Origin: Bacteroidota bacterium
GTDB lineage: Bacteria > Bacteroidota > Bacteroidia > Flavobacteriales > Weeksellaceae
Length of the DNA stretch: 64,000 nt
Assembly: GCA_023458415.1 (NCBI GenBank)
Contig: JAEWZO010000002.1
Coordinates: forward strand, 36,681-100,680
Direction: 5' to 3'
Positions within the stretch are counted from its first letter, which is position 1, and each line of letters begins with the position of its first letter. The translations under genes were made by a program, and so were the position numbers. Of this stretch, positions 48,574-56,529 are shown in pieces. Below the pieces are notes generated by a model, which worked only from the letters and a program-made list of their open reading frames with translations, made no database searches and was not told the DNA's origin.

Positions 48574-49500
48574 TTAGAATCGGTAAATTACTTCCTTCTC
48601 GAAACCCTGCAGCATTTTTTCAGCTTTTTCGTAATCCTTGGTAAAACCAAGAATATAACCTCCACCACCGCTTCCGCAAAGTTTTAGATAATATGCGTTA
48701 GTATCGATTCCTTTTTTCCAGATGTTGTAAATACTCGCCGGAATCATCGGTTTGAAATGCTCATAAGCCCAAACAGAAAGATTTTTGAGATTCTTGAAGA
48801 AAGGATTCATTTCTTTTTTCAGAAAGGCATCAATACACGCATTGTTGTATCTGATGAACTCTTCTTTCATTGTTTTACGGAAACCTTCGGTTTTCATCTT
48901 CTCGAAGAAAATCTGTACCATTGGTCCGGTTTCTCCTGTTATTCCAGAATCGATCAGGAAAATAGCGCCTTTTCCTTCAGTTCCTGATGGAATCGCTACT
49001 TTATCGACATCTTCCTTGTTTTCAATCAGAATCGGAAGATTCATATAACAGATGAGCGGATCAATTCCTGAGCTTTTGCCGTGGAAATAACTTTCCAGCA
49101 AGCCGAAAACTTTCTTAAGTTCTTTTAATTGAAGTTTGGAAATGCTTTCCGGTGAATATTTCTGAACAGAATACTTTTCAAAAATCGCTGCTACTAAAGC
49201 TCCTGAACTTCCTACTCCATAACCCTGCGGAATATTGGAATCGAAGAAAAGTCCATTTGCGATGTCGTTCTGTAACTGTATAATATTCAGTTGAAAATCT
49301 TCCGGAAGCTGCAGGTTTGCAAGATAATCTGAATATTTTTGTAGCGATTGATTGGATTTTTTTTCAAAGTCTGAAGATAAATCAGAAAACTTCAGTGCGC
49401 CTTTATAGAAGCTGTACGGTAGCGTAAGTCCCTGCGCATCTTCTATTATACCATATTCTCCGAAAAGAAGAATTTTCGCATAAAATAGAGGGTTTGTCAT
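48574..49500 (-). CDS. GHMP kinase, probably mevalonate kinase
   Basis: 308 aa from the ATG at 49500 (MTNPLFYAKILLFGEYG); a GTG at 49527 touches the -7 element at 49530-49537 and is rejected. The ATP-binding GHMP motif is QGYGVGSSGALVAA; the C-terminal GHMP motif is KLCGSGGGGYILGF. Mevalonate phosphorylation is the probable reaction (mevalonate pathway, which Flavobacteriia use), given the adjacent prenyltransferase. The motif FHGKSSGIDPLICYMN carries the Asp that acts as base. Confidence 0.85.
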   Translation of the reverse strand: MTNPLFYAKILLFGEYGIIEDAQGLTLPYSFYKGALKFSDLSSDFEKKSNQSLQKYSDYLANLQLPEDFQLNIIQLQNDIANGLFFDSNIPQGYGVGSSGALVAAIFEKYSVQKYSPESISKLQLKELKKVFGLLESYFHGKSSGIDPLICYMNLPILIENKEDVDKVAIPSGTEGKGAIFLIDSGITGETGPMVQIFFEKMKTEGFRKTMKEEFIRYNNACIDAFLKKEMNPFFKNLKNLSVWAYEHFKPMIPASIYNIWKKGIDTNAYYLKLCGSGGGGYILGFTKDYEKAEKMLQGFEKEVIYRF

Positions 49501-49529
49501 AGTTTTATTTAAATCACTGATTTTCACTG

Positions 49530-49537
49530 CAAAAATA
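49530..49537 (-). promoter_or_regulatory. -7 element of the GHMP kinase-ubiA operon
   Basis: Minus strand TATTTTTG, exact TAnnTTTG match, 29 bp before the ATG at 49500. Confidence 0.55.
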
Positions 49538-49609
49538 CAAATTTTTCAATAAATCAGTTTGATTTTTATTTCTGCAACTTCTAAGCCAAATCTTTAAGAA
49601 TTCGCAATA

Positions 49610-51100
49610 CTAAATTACATCTCTGTCTTTCAGCATATGGATTTTAACAAACCGAATCAGAATAAGTCCTACAGCGAAAAATATCGTCATTGAAAGCGCT
49701 GCAAACCGCATATTATTATAATGCTCAATAATCGTTGCAAAAATGAAAGTTCCTAAAATAATTGCCAGTTTTTCCAATACATCATAAAAACTGAAATACG
49801 TGGTATTATCCATTCCGTCTTCAGGAAGCAATTTTGAATATGTTGAACGCGACATCGCCTGCAAACCGCCCATTACCAAACCAACAACTGCCGCCACACC
49901 GTAGAATTGATATTCAACATGCGGATTTTCCTTGTTGAGAAAATACGCTGAAAGACAGGCAACAATCCACAGAATTACCGCAATAGAAATCACATTTTTA
50001 TTTCCAATTCTTCGGGACAGTCTTGAAAAAATAATGGCCCCAATAATTGCTTCAATTTGAATTACAAGCAATGTCGCGATGAGTTTCCCCTGGTCCAGAT
50101 TAATTTCACTCTTTCCAAAAAGTGTAGCCATCAGGAAAATAGTCTGCATCCCAACGCTATAGAAAAAGAAACTTGAAAGGAAAAATTTCAGATTAGTATC
50201 GGCAAAAAGTCGGCTTCCAACTTTATAAAGTTCATTAAAACTCTCTTTAGCAACGTCGATATAAAAATTGATGTTATCCTTCAGAACTTCCCAGAAACCA
50301 CCCTGCTCTTCATGTCTTTTGAAAATATTCTTGTAATTAAGAAGCACGAGATCTTTCGGTAACTGATCTTTCACATTTCCGAACTGAGGAAGATGCTTGA
50401 AAGTATACTGCGCAAAACCGAACCACCACGCTCCTGTGAAAAGAAAGGAAATTCTTGTGTACATTTTAGCCTGTTCAGGAGTTTTAGCCAAAACCTGAAT
50501 TAAAACTAAACAGATTATAACCAAAATTACCGAACCAATATATCCGTAAACATATCCTTTTGCGGAAAGTGCATCCTGTTTTTCGGGTGTTGCGATATCC
50601 GGAAGAAAGGAATTATAGAAAACCAAACTTCCCCAAAATCCAACACTTGCCGTTATGCTGAACAGAAGACCGAGGAAAACATTCTGCATTCCTGTAAACA
50701 TCGCTAATCCCATACAGGAAGTTGCTCCCAAATAGCAGAAAAACTGGAGGAAAGATTTTTTATTTCCGATCGTATCTGCAAGAGACGACAGAAATGGAGA
50801 CAATAACACAACAATCAAAAATGAAATCGTAAGCGAATATCCATAAATAGCATCCGGTTGATATTCTTTCCCAAAAATTGTGATCAGATGACGCACCGGA
50901 ACCTGAATGGTTCTTCCCGTCTCCTCAACATACACCGACTTTTCGGAAGCAGTTGTCAGAATCGAATAATAAATAGGAAAAATGGTGGATGTTATCACCA
51001 ACGAATATACCGAGTTCGCCCAATCGTAGAAAGCCCACGCTTTCATAATTTTCGGATTATTCTTGATTTTTTTGTTCTTCAGAGTTTCGTTTTCTGCCAT
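49610..51100 (-). CDS. MFS transporter, UMF1/Atg22 type
   Basis: 496 aa from the ATG at 51100. About twelve membrane segments. Signature KAWAFYDWANSVYSLVITST (first helix) and MGGLQAMSRSTYSKLLPE (loop after helix ten) are typical of the UMF1 family, related to yeast vacuolar Atg22 amino-acid effluxers. Substrate unknown. It has its own -7 element at 51119-51126 inside the terminator tail of the thiolase gene. Confidence 0.9.
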   Translation of the reverse strand: MAENETLKNKKIKNNPKIMKAWAFYDWANSVYSLVITSTIFPIYYSILTTASEKSVYVEETGRTIQVPVRHLITIFGKEYQPDAIYGYSLTISFLIVVLLSPFLSSLADTIGNKKSFLQFFCYLGATSCMGLAMFTGMQNVFLGLLFSITASVGFWGSLVFYNSFLPDIATPEKQDALSAKGYVYGYIGSVILVIICLVLIQVLAKTPEQAKMYTRISFLFTGAWWFGFAQYTFKHLPQFGNVKDQLPKDLVLLNYKNIFKRHEEQGGFWEVLKDNINFYIDVAKESFNELYKVGSRLFADTNLKFFLSSFFFYSVGMQTIFLMATLFGKSEINLDQGKLIATLLVIQIEAIIGAIIFSRLSRRIGNKNVISIAVILWIVACLSAYFLNKENPHVEYQFYGVAAVVGLVMGGLQAMSRSTYSKLLPEDGMDNTTYFSFYDVLEKLAIILGTFIFATIIEHYNNMRFAALSMTIFFAVGLILIRFVKIHMLKDRDVI

Positions 51101-51118
51101 AAAAAACAATTAATAGAG

Positions 51119-51126
51119 CAAAAATA
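51119..51126 (-). promoter_or_regulatory. -7 element of the UMF1-type transporter gene
   Basis: Minus strand TATTTTTG, exact TAnnTTTG match, 18 bp before the ATG at 51100. It directly follows the terminator stem of the upstream thiolase gene. Confidence 0.5.
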
Positions 51127-51128
51127 AA

Positions 51129-51175
51129 AAAACCATTAAGACAACCGACAAAAAATCAATTAATCTTAATGGTTT
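51129..51175 (-). terminator. terminator of the second thiolase gene
   Basis: AAACCATTAAGA near 51129-51141 pairs with TCTTAATGGTTT at 51164-51175 across a 23-bp loop; minus-strand reading is followed by TTTTTATTTT. Confidence 0.6.
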
Positions 51176-51195
51176 AAACTTAAACCAGCAGTTGG

Positions 51196-52377
51196 TTACT
51201 GCATATTTTCGATTACGATTGCTGAAGCGCCACCGCCACCGTTACAGATTGCCGCTGCACCATATTTTCCGTTATTCTGTTTCAGAACGTTCATCAGCGT
51301 CACGATAATTCTCGATCCTGAACTTCCCAGTGGATGTCCTAATGAAACCGCTCCACCGTTTACATTCACTTTAGAAGCATCCAGTCCAAGGATTTTATTG
51401 TTTGCTAAACCTACTACAGAAAAAGCTTCATTAAACTCGAAGAAATCAATATCAGAAACTTCAAGATTCGCTTTTTTCAAAGCAATAGGAAGCGCTTTAG
51501 CAGGCGCAGTTGTAAACCATTCCGGTTCGTGTGAAGCATCCGCGTAAGAAACAATTTTAGCCAAAGGTTTCAATCCCAATTCTTCCATTTTTTCTTTAGA
51601 CATCAAAACCAATGCAGAAGCTCCGTCATTCAAAGTTGAAGCGTTAGCTGCAGTTACAGTTCCGTTTTCTTTCTGAAAAACAGTTGGAAGCGTTGCAATT
51701 CTGTCGAAGTTTACGGATTTGTATTCTTCATCTTCGCTAAAAATTACAGGATCTCCTTTTCTTTGTGGAATTTCAACAGGAACCACTTCATCCTTGAACT
51801 TTCCTTCTTCCCAGGCTTTTGCTGAACGCTTGTAAGATTCTATCGCGAAATTATCCTGATCTTCACGGGAGAATTCATATTTCGATGCACATTTTTCTGC
51901 ACAAACTCCCATATGAACTTTGTTGTAAACATCGGTAAGTCCATCTAGCAACATTCCGTCCTGCATTTTTACGTCACCCAGTTTTGTGGCGTTTCTTGCA
52001 GAAAAATAATGAGGAACCTGGCTCATATTTTCCATTCCTCCTGCAACAATAACATCCTGATCGCCTGATTTAATAGACTGTGCAGCCATCATCACAGCTT
52101 TCATTCCCGATGCACAAACTTTATTGATGGTTGTGGAAGGAGTTTCGTTGGATAAACCTGCACCCAGAGCAGCCTGTCTTGCCGGAGCCTGACCTTCTCC
52201 TGCCTGAAGCACATTTCCCATATACACTTCCTGAACTTTTTCAGGAGCAAGATTGATTTTTTCCAAAGCACCTTTAATTGCTACTGAACCCAGTTTTGTA
52301 GCCGGAACTGTAGATAAACTTCCCATAAAACTTCCCATCGGTGTGCGTGCCGCGGAAACGATGAATACTTCTTTCAT
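51196..52377 (-). CDS. acetyl-CoA C-acetyltransferase (second thiolase)
   Basis: 393 aa. Catalytic Cys88 in INKVCASGMKA, His in SLGHPLGSSGSR, second Cys378 in AICNGGGGASA. The GGGGASA ending is typical of biosynthetic/degradative acetoacetyl-CoA thiolases (AtoB/PhaA type), which condense two acetyl-CoA or cleave acetoacetyl-CoA; the first thiolase at 0.7-1.9 kb ends MCVGTGQGAA like FadA. It stands alone with a terminator after it and MFS genes on both sides. It may feed the mevalonate pathway, whose kinase lies 2 kb downstream. Confidence 0.93.
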   Translation of the reverse strand: MKEVFIVSAARTPMGSFMGSLSTVPATKLGSVAIKGALEKINLAPEKVQEVYMGNVLQAGEGQAPARQAALGAGLSNETPSTTINKVCASGMKAVMMAAQSIKSGDQDVIVAGGMENMSQVPHYFSARNATKLGDVKMQDGMLLDGLTDVYNKVHMGVCAEKCASKYEFSREDQDNFAIESYKRSAKAWEEGKFKDEVVPVEIPQRKGDPVIFSEDEEYKSVNFDRIATLPTVFQKENGTVTAANASTLNDGASALVLMSKEKMEELGLKPLAKIVSYADASHEPEWFTTAPAKALPIALKKANLEVSDIDFFEFNEAFSVVGLANNKILGLDASKVNVNGGAVSLGHPLGSSGSRIIVTLMNVLKQNNGKYGAAAICNGGGGASAIVIENMQ

Positions 52378-52434
52378 TTGGTCGTATAAATTTTAATAAT
52401 TTTTGAAATAGAATGTGGTTAAAAGTACAAAAAA

Positions 52435-52470
52435 AAATGCACTTTTTTAACGGTGCATTTTTCCTTTATT
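52435..52470 (-). terminator. terminator of the nucleoside symporter gene
   Basis: AAATGCAC (52435-52442) and GTGCATTT (52453-52460); on the minus strand it is followed by a run of T residues. Confidence 0.75.
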
Positions 52471-52482
52471 GATTAGGTTTCA

Positions 52483-53802
52483 TTAATGTTTTACCTCTGC
52501 AACATCTGCAGGATTATGTTTATGCTTGAACATGATGGCAAATAACACAGTCACAATAAGCGCATATACTGTAAATGTGAACCATATTCCGCTCCAGTCT
52601 TTCAGTCCGGCTGCATCTGTAAAATATGTACCGATTAAAATTCCGCTGAGCCAACTTCCAAGAATAGCTCCAAAACCGTTGGTCATCATCATGAAAAGTC
52701 CCTGTGCTGAAGATCTGATTTTAGATTCTGTAGAAGTTTCGATGAAAAGTGAACCTGAAATATTAAAGAAATCGAAAGCTAAACCGTAAATAATGTTTGA
52801 CAAAATGATTGCTACTAAACCAACACCTTCCGGAGTTCCGATGGAGAACAGTCCAAAACGAAGTACCCAGGCAAACATACTCATCAACATCACTTTTTTG
52901 ATTCCGAATTTTTTCAGGAAGAAAGGAATTGTGAGAATGAAGAGCGTTTCCGAAATCTGCGAAATGGAAATAATCATGGTTGAAAATTTCACTACGGTAG
53001 AATCCGCATATTCGGCAATGTTCTTAAAATCTTTAAGGAACGTATCTCCGTACATGTTGGTCAGCTGAAGAGCCGCACCCAAAAGCATGGAGAACACAAA
53101 GAACAACGCCATTTTGTAATCCTTGAAAAGCTTGAATGCATCCAATCCTAATTTTTCGGATAATGTAGAACCCTGACTTACATTCAGCGGTGGACATTTA
53201 GGCAACGAAAAAGAATAAATACCCAGAATTATTGCCATAAAAGACGCCATGTAAAACTGGTTCGCATTGATAATATTTCCTGTAAAAGCCGCCAATTTTT
53301 CACCATATTCCACACCGAAAGCAAAAGGCGAATAAGAATCACTGAAAATATTCGTCATCCACATTGCAGCAATAAAACCTATAGTTCCCCACACGCGAAT
53401 TGGTGGGAAAACTTTCACCACGTCGTAACCATTATTCTTAAGAATCGTGTAAGACAGTGAGTTCGACAGCGAAATCGTAGGCATATAGAAAAACATCGCA
53501 ATTAACAATAGCCAGAAAAAAGTTGTCGGATCGTCGGTTTTTGCAATAAAGAAAAGCATGATTCCGTAACAGATATGCAGCATTCCGTACAGCTTTTCGG
53601 CATTAATCCACTTATCTGCGATCATTCCGACCAACGCAGGCATAAAGATGGAAGCAATTCCTAAAGTTGAAAATACGGCACCGAACTGCTCACCGGACCA
53701 CTGTTTTACTCCAAAACCATAAGTGCCCAAAGTTGTAAGCCACGCTCCCCAAACAAAAAATTGCAGGAAACTGAGGACTGTAAGTCTAAATTTTATGTTC
53801 AT
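52483..53802 (-). CDS. nucleoside:H+ symporter family MFS transporter (NupG-like)
   Basis: 439 aa, about twelve membrane segments. N-terminal LTVLSFLQFFVWGAWLTTLG and the loop MIADKWINAEKLYGMLHICYG, then FPPIRVWGTIGFIAAMW and NISGSLFIETSTESKIRSSA, match the NHS/NupG family that imports nucleosides by proton symport. The length is normal. Upstream neighbour is the bifunctional nuclease gene (42 bp apart), downstream a terminator then the thiolase. Confidence 0.9.
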   Translation of the reverse strand: MNIKFRLTVLSFLQFFVWGAWLTTLGTYGFGVKQWSGEQFGAVFSTLGIASIFMPALVGMIADKWINAEKLYGMLHICYGIMLFFIAKTDDPTTFFWLLLIAMFFYMPTISLSNSLSYTILKNNGYDVVKVFPPIRVWGTIGFIAAMWMTNIFSDSYSPFAFGVEYGEKLAAFTGNIINANQFYMASFMAIILGIYSFSLPKCPPLNVSQGSTLSEKLGLDAFKLFKDYKMALFFVFSMLLGAALQLTNMYGDTFLKDFKNIAEYADSTVVKFSTMIISISQISETLFILTIPFFLKKFGIKKVMLMSMFAWVLRFGLFSIGTPEGVGLVAIILSNIIYGLAFDFFNISGSLFIETSTESKIRSSAQGLFMMMTNGFGAILGSWLSGILIGTYFTDAAGLKDWSGIWFTFTVYALIVTVLFAIMFKHKHNPADVAEVKH

Positions 53803-53844
53803 AGTTGTAGTTCGCTTTCAGCAGTGTGCTTCGGCAGTAATGAA

Positions 53845-54438
53845 TTAATCTATCTTCTTTTTTCTTCTTTTAATTTCTTCCTGAAGCTCAAGCGCAGTAT
53901 CGTAATCTTCTTCTTTTACTGCATTGTCCAACAGTTTCTGTAATTCTTCCATCGACATTGCAGAGAGATCTCCTGCAACTTCTTCTTCCGAAAAATCGTC
54001 GCCGGGAGTACTGTCTTCCAATTCCAATAAAATTCCGGCTTCGCTCAATACCTGTTGCGTGGTGAAAATTGGAGCGTCAAAGCGTACTGCCATAGCAACA
54101 GCATCGGAAGTTCTTGCATCCAGAATGAGTTCTTCCCCATTCTGCGTATTTTTAAAATTAATGTTGGAAAAGAAAACGCCGTCCACAATCTGATAAATAA
54201 TGACGGAAACCAGTTCGAAATTTGTGGAAGTAACAAATTTTGAAAACAAATCGTGCGTCAACGGACGAGGCGGATGAATATCTTTCTCCAAACCAAGAGA
54301 AATGGACTGTGCTTCGAAATTACCAATTACTACAGGTAATTTCACATTGGTCTCTTCATGTTCCAGCAGAAGCGCATACGCGCCGGATTGTGTCTGGCTG
54401 TACGAAATTCCGCGGATGATCAGTCTTTTATAATCCAT
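53845..54438 (-). CDS. bifunctional nuclease family protein (BFN + UVR domains)
   Basis: 197 aa. N-terminal DUF151/BFN domain (RLIIRGISYSQTQSGAYALLL, LPVVIGNFEAQSISLGLE, and DARTSDAVAMAVRFDAPIF) and a C-terminal UVR-type helical hairpin (MEELQKLLDNAVKEEDYDTALELQEEIKRRKK, ~165-195). The plant homologue is a nuclease acting on RNA and DNA in stress response. The minus-strand -7 element at 54444-54451 lies only 5 bp before the start codon, so the message may be leaderless. Confidence 0.88.
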   Translation of the reverse strand: MDYKRLIIRGISYSQTQSGAYALLLEHEETNVKLPVVIGNFEAQSISLGLEKDIHPPRPLTHDLFSKFVTSTNFELVSVIIYQIVDGVFFSNINFKNTQNGEELILDARTSDAVAMAVRFDAPIFTTQQVLSEAGILLELEDSTPGDDFSEEEVAGDLSAMSMEELQKLLDNAVKEEDYDTALELQEEIKRRKKKID

Positions 54439-54443
54439 AACTA

Positions 54444-54451
54444 CAAATATA
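54444..54451 (-). promoter_or_regulatory. -7 element abutting the bifunctional nuclease start
   Basis: Minus strand TATATTTG, exact TAnnTTTG match, ending 5 bp before the ATG at 54438, leaving almost no 5' untranslated region. Confidence 0.5.
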
Positions 54452-54648
54452 ATTCAAATTTTAAATCTTCTGTTTATAAAGTCTCAAATTTGACATCTTT
54501 AGCATCTAAGATTTTTGCATTTTTGTAAAAGCGATTGTAAAACATTTTGCAATCAGTTGATTATAAATAAATTATTGAATTCCTTAGAATAAATCTGAAT
54601 TTGAGGAATACATTTTGTTCAGATTAACGCGAATTAAGAAACAGATTC

Positions 54649-55821
54649 ATGAAAAAACTTTTTGCGTATTTATTTGCTGCCACAACGATGATTTCCTGTA
54701 GCAAAACCGAATTTCAGCAAACCACCGATACGATCAAACGTGCGGACAGTCTTTTCACCAAAGCCAATGAAGGTTTTAGGACGCTGGATTCTATTTCGAA
54801 AACCATAAACGATTCTAATGGAATAGCGAAAAAAGTCATCATTCCTGAGATTGAAAAACAGAAAAAAGCAATCGACAGTACTCTGAAAACTGGCAACTAC
54901 AGAATTGATTCTATCAACAAAGAACTCGAGAAAATCACGAAAAATGTAAAAACCGGAACTGAAGTGGTGAAAACGCTCGACTCGGCGAATAAATCTATCC
55001 AAAGTGGAGAAAATCCGTTGGTTGTTCTCACAAGGACTGCAGACAGAATTCTGCGTCAAACCAAGAAACAGTCACAGTCACCATCTCAAACTCCAACTCC
55101 AACTCAGCCGGCTCCGCAAACTCAACCAAAGGTGGAAAATCCGGGAGTTCAAGCTCCGGTGGTAGTTCCTCCCGTTGTTACTGTTCAGAAAAATCCGGTA
55201 ATAAAAAGCGGTGAACTGCAAATTAATGTTGAAAACCTGAACGACTCCAAAGCTTTGCTGAGACAACAGATCCGCGATAATAACGGCGATATCGTAACCG
55301 AAAAGTTTTCGAATACAGAAGGCATCATGAAAGATTTCATTACGTTGAAAGTTCCTCTTTCCAGTTTTGACCGACTGATGAATGAAATGCAGAATAACCT
55401 GGGAAATGTGAAAATGAAATCAACTGAAACCGAAGGAACTGATTATATTTCCGATCAAATGTGCGACATCCAAATTACATTGATTCAGAATGAAAAAATT
55501 GCAGATTTGGCGCCGATTTCAGCGGAAGAAAAAAAATCAGACAATTTCGGAAACGAGTCTTCCGGCGCGTTTATGAAAGGATTCGACGTCCTTAAAAAAG
55601 CGTTCATTTTTCTATTGCCGTTTTGGCCTGTATTGCTCATCGCACTTCTTGTTTGGTATTTTGTAAACCGAAGCAGAAAGAAGAAAATCACTGTTGAACA
55701 ACCTGAAAACATAGTAGTTAAGAAGGACCATACCGTAGTTGAAACTTACCGGGAAGAACCTGTGCATAAACCTTCAGAAACCGGTGAAGATCCGTACGAA
55801 AAATACAAACCAAAATCTTAA
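54649..55821 (+). CDS. DUF4349 lipoprotein with C-terminal membrane segment
   Basis: 390 aa. Lipobox MISCSK with Cys17 (approximate), a charged helical region of about 120 residues (likely coiled coil), a Pro/Gln-rich linker (SQTPTPTQPAPQTQPK), then a DUF4349 domain (SGELQINVENLNDSKALLRQ; ...KVPLSSFDRLMNEMQNNLG) and a membrane segment near 320-340 (FIFLLPFWPVLLIALLVWYF), with a basic cytoplasmic tail. Function is unknown. A terminator follows at 55826. Confidence 0.8.
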   Translation: MKKLFAYLFAATTMISCSKTEFQQTTDTIKRADSLFTKANEGFRTLDSISKTINDSNGIAKKVIIPEIEKQKKAIDSTLKTGNYRIDSINKELEKITKNVKTGTEVVKTLDSANKSIQSGENPLVVLTRTADRILRQTKKQSQSPSQTPTPTQPAPQTQPKVENPGVQAPVVVPPVVTVQKNPVIKSGELQINVENLNDSKALLRQQIRDNNGDIVTEKFSNTEGIMKDFITLKVPLSSFDRLMNEMQNNLGNVKMKSTETEGTDYISDQMCDIQITLIQNEKIADLAPISAEEKKSDNFGNESSGAFMKGFDVLKKAFIFLLPFWPVLLIALLVWYFVNRSRKKKITVEQPENIVVKKDHTVVETYREEPVHKPSETGEDPYEKYKPKS

Positions 55822-55825
55822 AAAG

Positions 55826-55853
55826 AAGTCCTTCATTTTGAAGGACTTTTTTA
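55826..55853. terminator. bidirectional terminator after the DUF4349 gene
   Basis: AAGTCCTTCA and TGAAGGACTT around 55828-55848, loop TTT, then TTTTT; the convergent gene stops at 55856. Confidence 0.8.
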
Positions 55854-55855
55854 TG

Positions 55856-56095
55856 CTAAAAGAGAACTCCCCTTCGGAAGTAAAGAAAAACTGCAACGGC
55901 CAAAACAAGCAGAAAAAGGTAAATATAAAAAGTACTTTTTTTTCCTTCGAACCAGGAAACAGCAATTAGACCACCAATTCCCAGTACGATAAGAGCCAAT
56001 TTCCACAGATCTTCTTCTACAAAAACCGAAGCCGCGACTGCCACTAAAGAAAACAGTCTGAAAATTCCCTTTCGTTTTTCAAAATATGGATTCAT
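55856..56095 (-). CDS. small membrane protein
   Basis: 79 aa with two or three hydrophobic segments (LFSLVAVAASVFV, LALIVLGIGGLIAVSWF, FYIYLFLLVLAVAVFLYF) and a short basic N-terminus. I do not recognise it. It is preceded by the terminator of the 120-aa gene, so it would need its own promoter, which I do not see clearly. Confidence 0.6.
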   Translation of the reverse strand: MNPYFEKRKGIFRLFSLVAVAASVFVEEDLWKLALIVLGIGGLIAVSWFEGKKSTFYIYLFLLVLAVAVFLYFRRGVLF

Positions 56096-56110
56096 AATAA
56101 TTCTTATAAA

Positions 56111-56140
56111 AAAATCCTTTCCTGAGGAAAGGATTTTGGT
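56111..56140 (-). terminator. terminator of the 56142-56504 gene
   Basis: Perfect 12-bp stem, AAAATCCTTTCC (56111-56122) with GGAAAGGATTTT (56126-56137), loop TGA; on the minus strand it is followed by TTT. Confidence 0.8.
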
Positions 56141-56141
56141 T

Positions 56142-56504
56142 TTATTTCATATTCACAATCTGGTCTACAACGTAGTTGGTATTCCCTCTCCAAGGGAGCG
56201 CTCCGTTATATTCTTTGTAATGAAGGTCAAAATGTTTTCCGCTGTTTTCCTGAAGTTTCTTGAAAACTGCAGGATCTTCAATGGAAAATTCAAATTCATA
56301 ACTGGTTAAATCTCCTGTTTTTCCTCTTCCAAAACCTTCCTGAATCAGTTTTCCTTCATACGTCTTGAAAACATAACCTTTGTGAACCGCATAATTAAGG
56401 TAACCCGATTTTACGCCTTCACCAAAAACAAAGTAATACTTGTACCAGACGAATACGCCAAAAAGCAGCATTACGACACCCAGAATTATCCAAAAATATT
56501 TCAT
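56142..56504 (-). CDS. small membrane-anchored protein, function unknown
   Basis: 120 aa. One N-terminal membrane segment (FWIILGVVMLLFGVFVWYKYY), then a soluble beta-rich part (GYVFKTYEGKLIQEGFGRGK, LTSYEFEFSIEDPAVFKKLQ, DLHYKEYNG). I recall similar flavobacterial proteins that carry the database name 6-phosphogluconate dehydrogenase, but nothing in the sequence (no Rossmann motif, far too short) supports that. It follows the acyl-CoA dehydrogenase gene after 25 bp and may be in its operon. Confidence 0.75.
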   Translation of the reverse strand: MKYFWIILGVVMLLFGVFVWYKYYFVFGEGVKSGYLNYAVHKGYVFKTYEGKLIQEGFGRGKTGDLTSYEFEFSIEDPAVFKKLQENSGKHFDLHYKEYNGALPWRGNTNYVVDQIVNMK

Positions 56505-56529
56505 GTCTGAAGTGTGTGTTTAACGTTTT

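Noticed and set aside
52435..52470. MarR operator near the second thiolase or at the acyl-CoA dehydrogenase/synthetase divergent region (57676-57859)
   Set aside because: I read these regions for TATGCATGCATA or close variants and found none; only TGCAC/GTGCA terminator arms occur at 52435.
56142..56504. 6-phosphogluconate dehydrogenase name for the 120-aa membrane protein
   Set aside because: No Rossmann motif, far too short, and a membrane anchor; the name found in databases is likely an inherited error.
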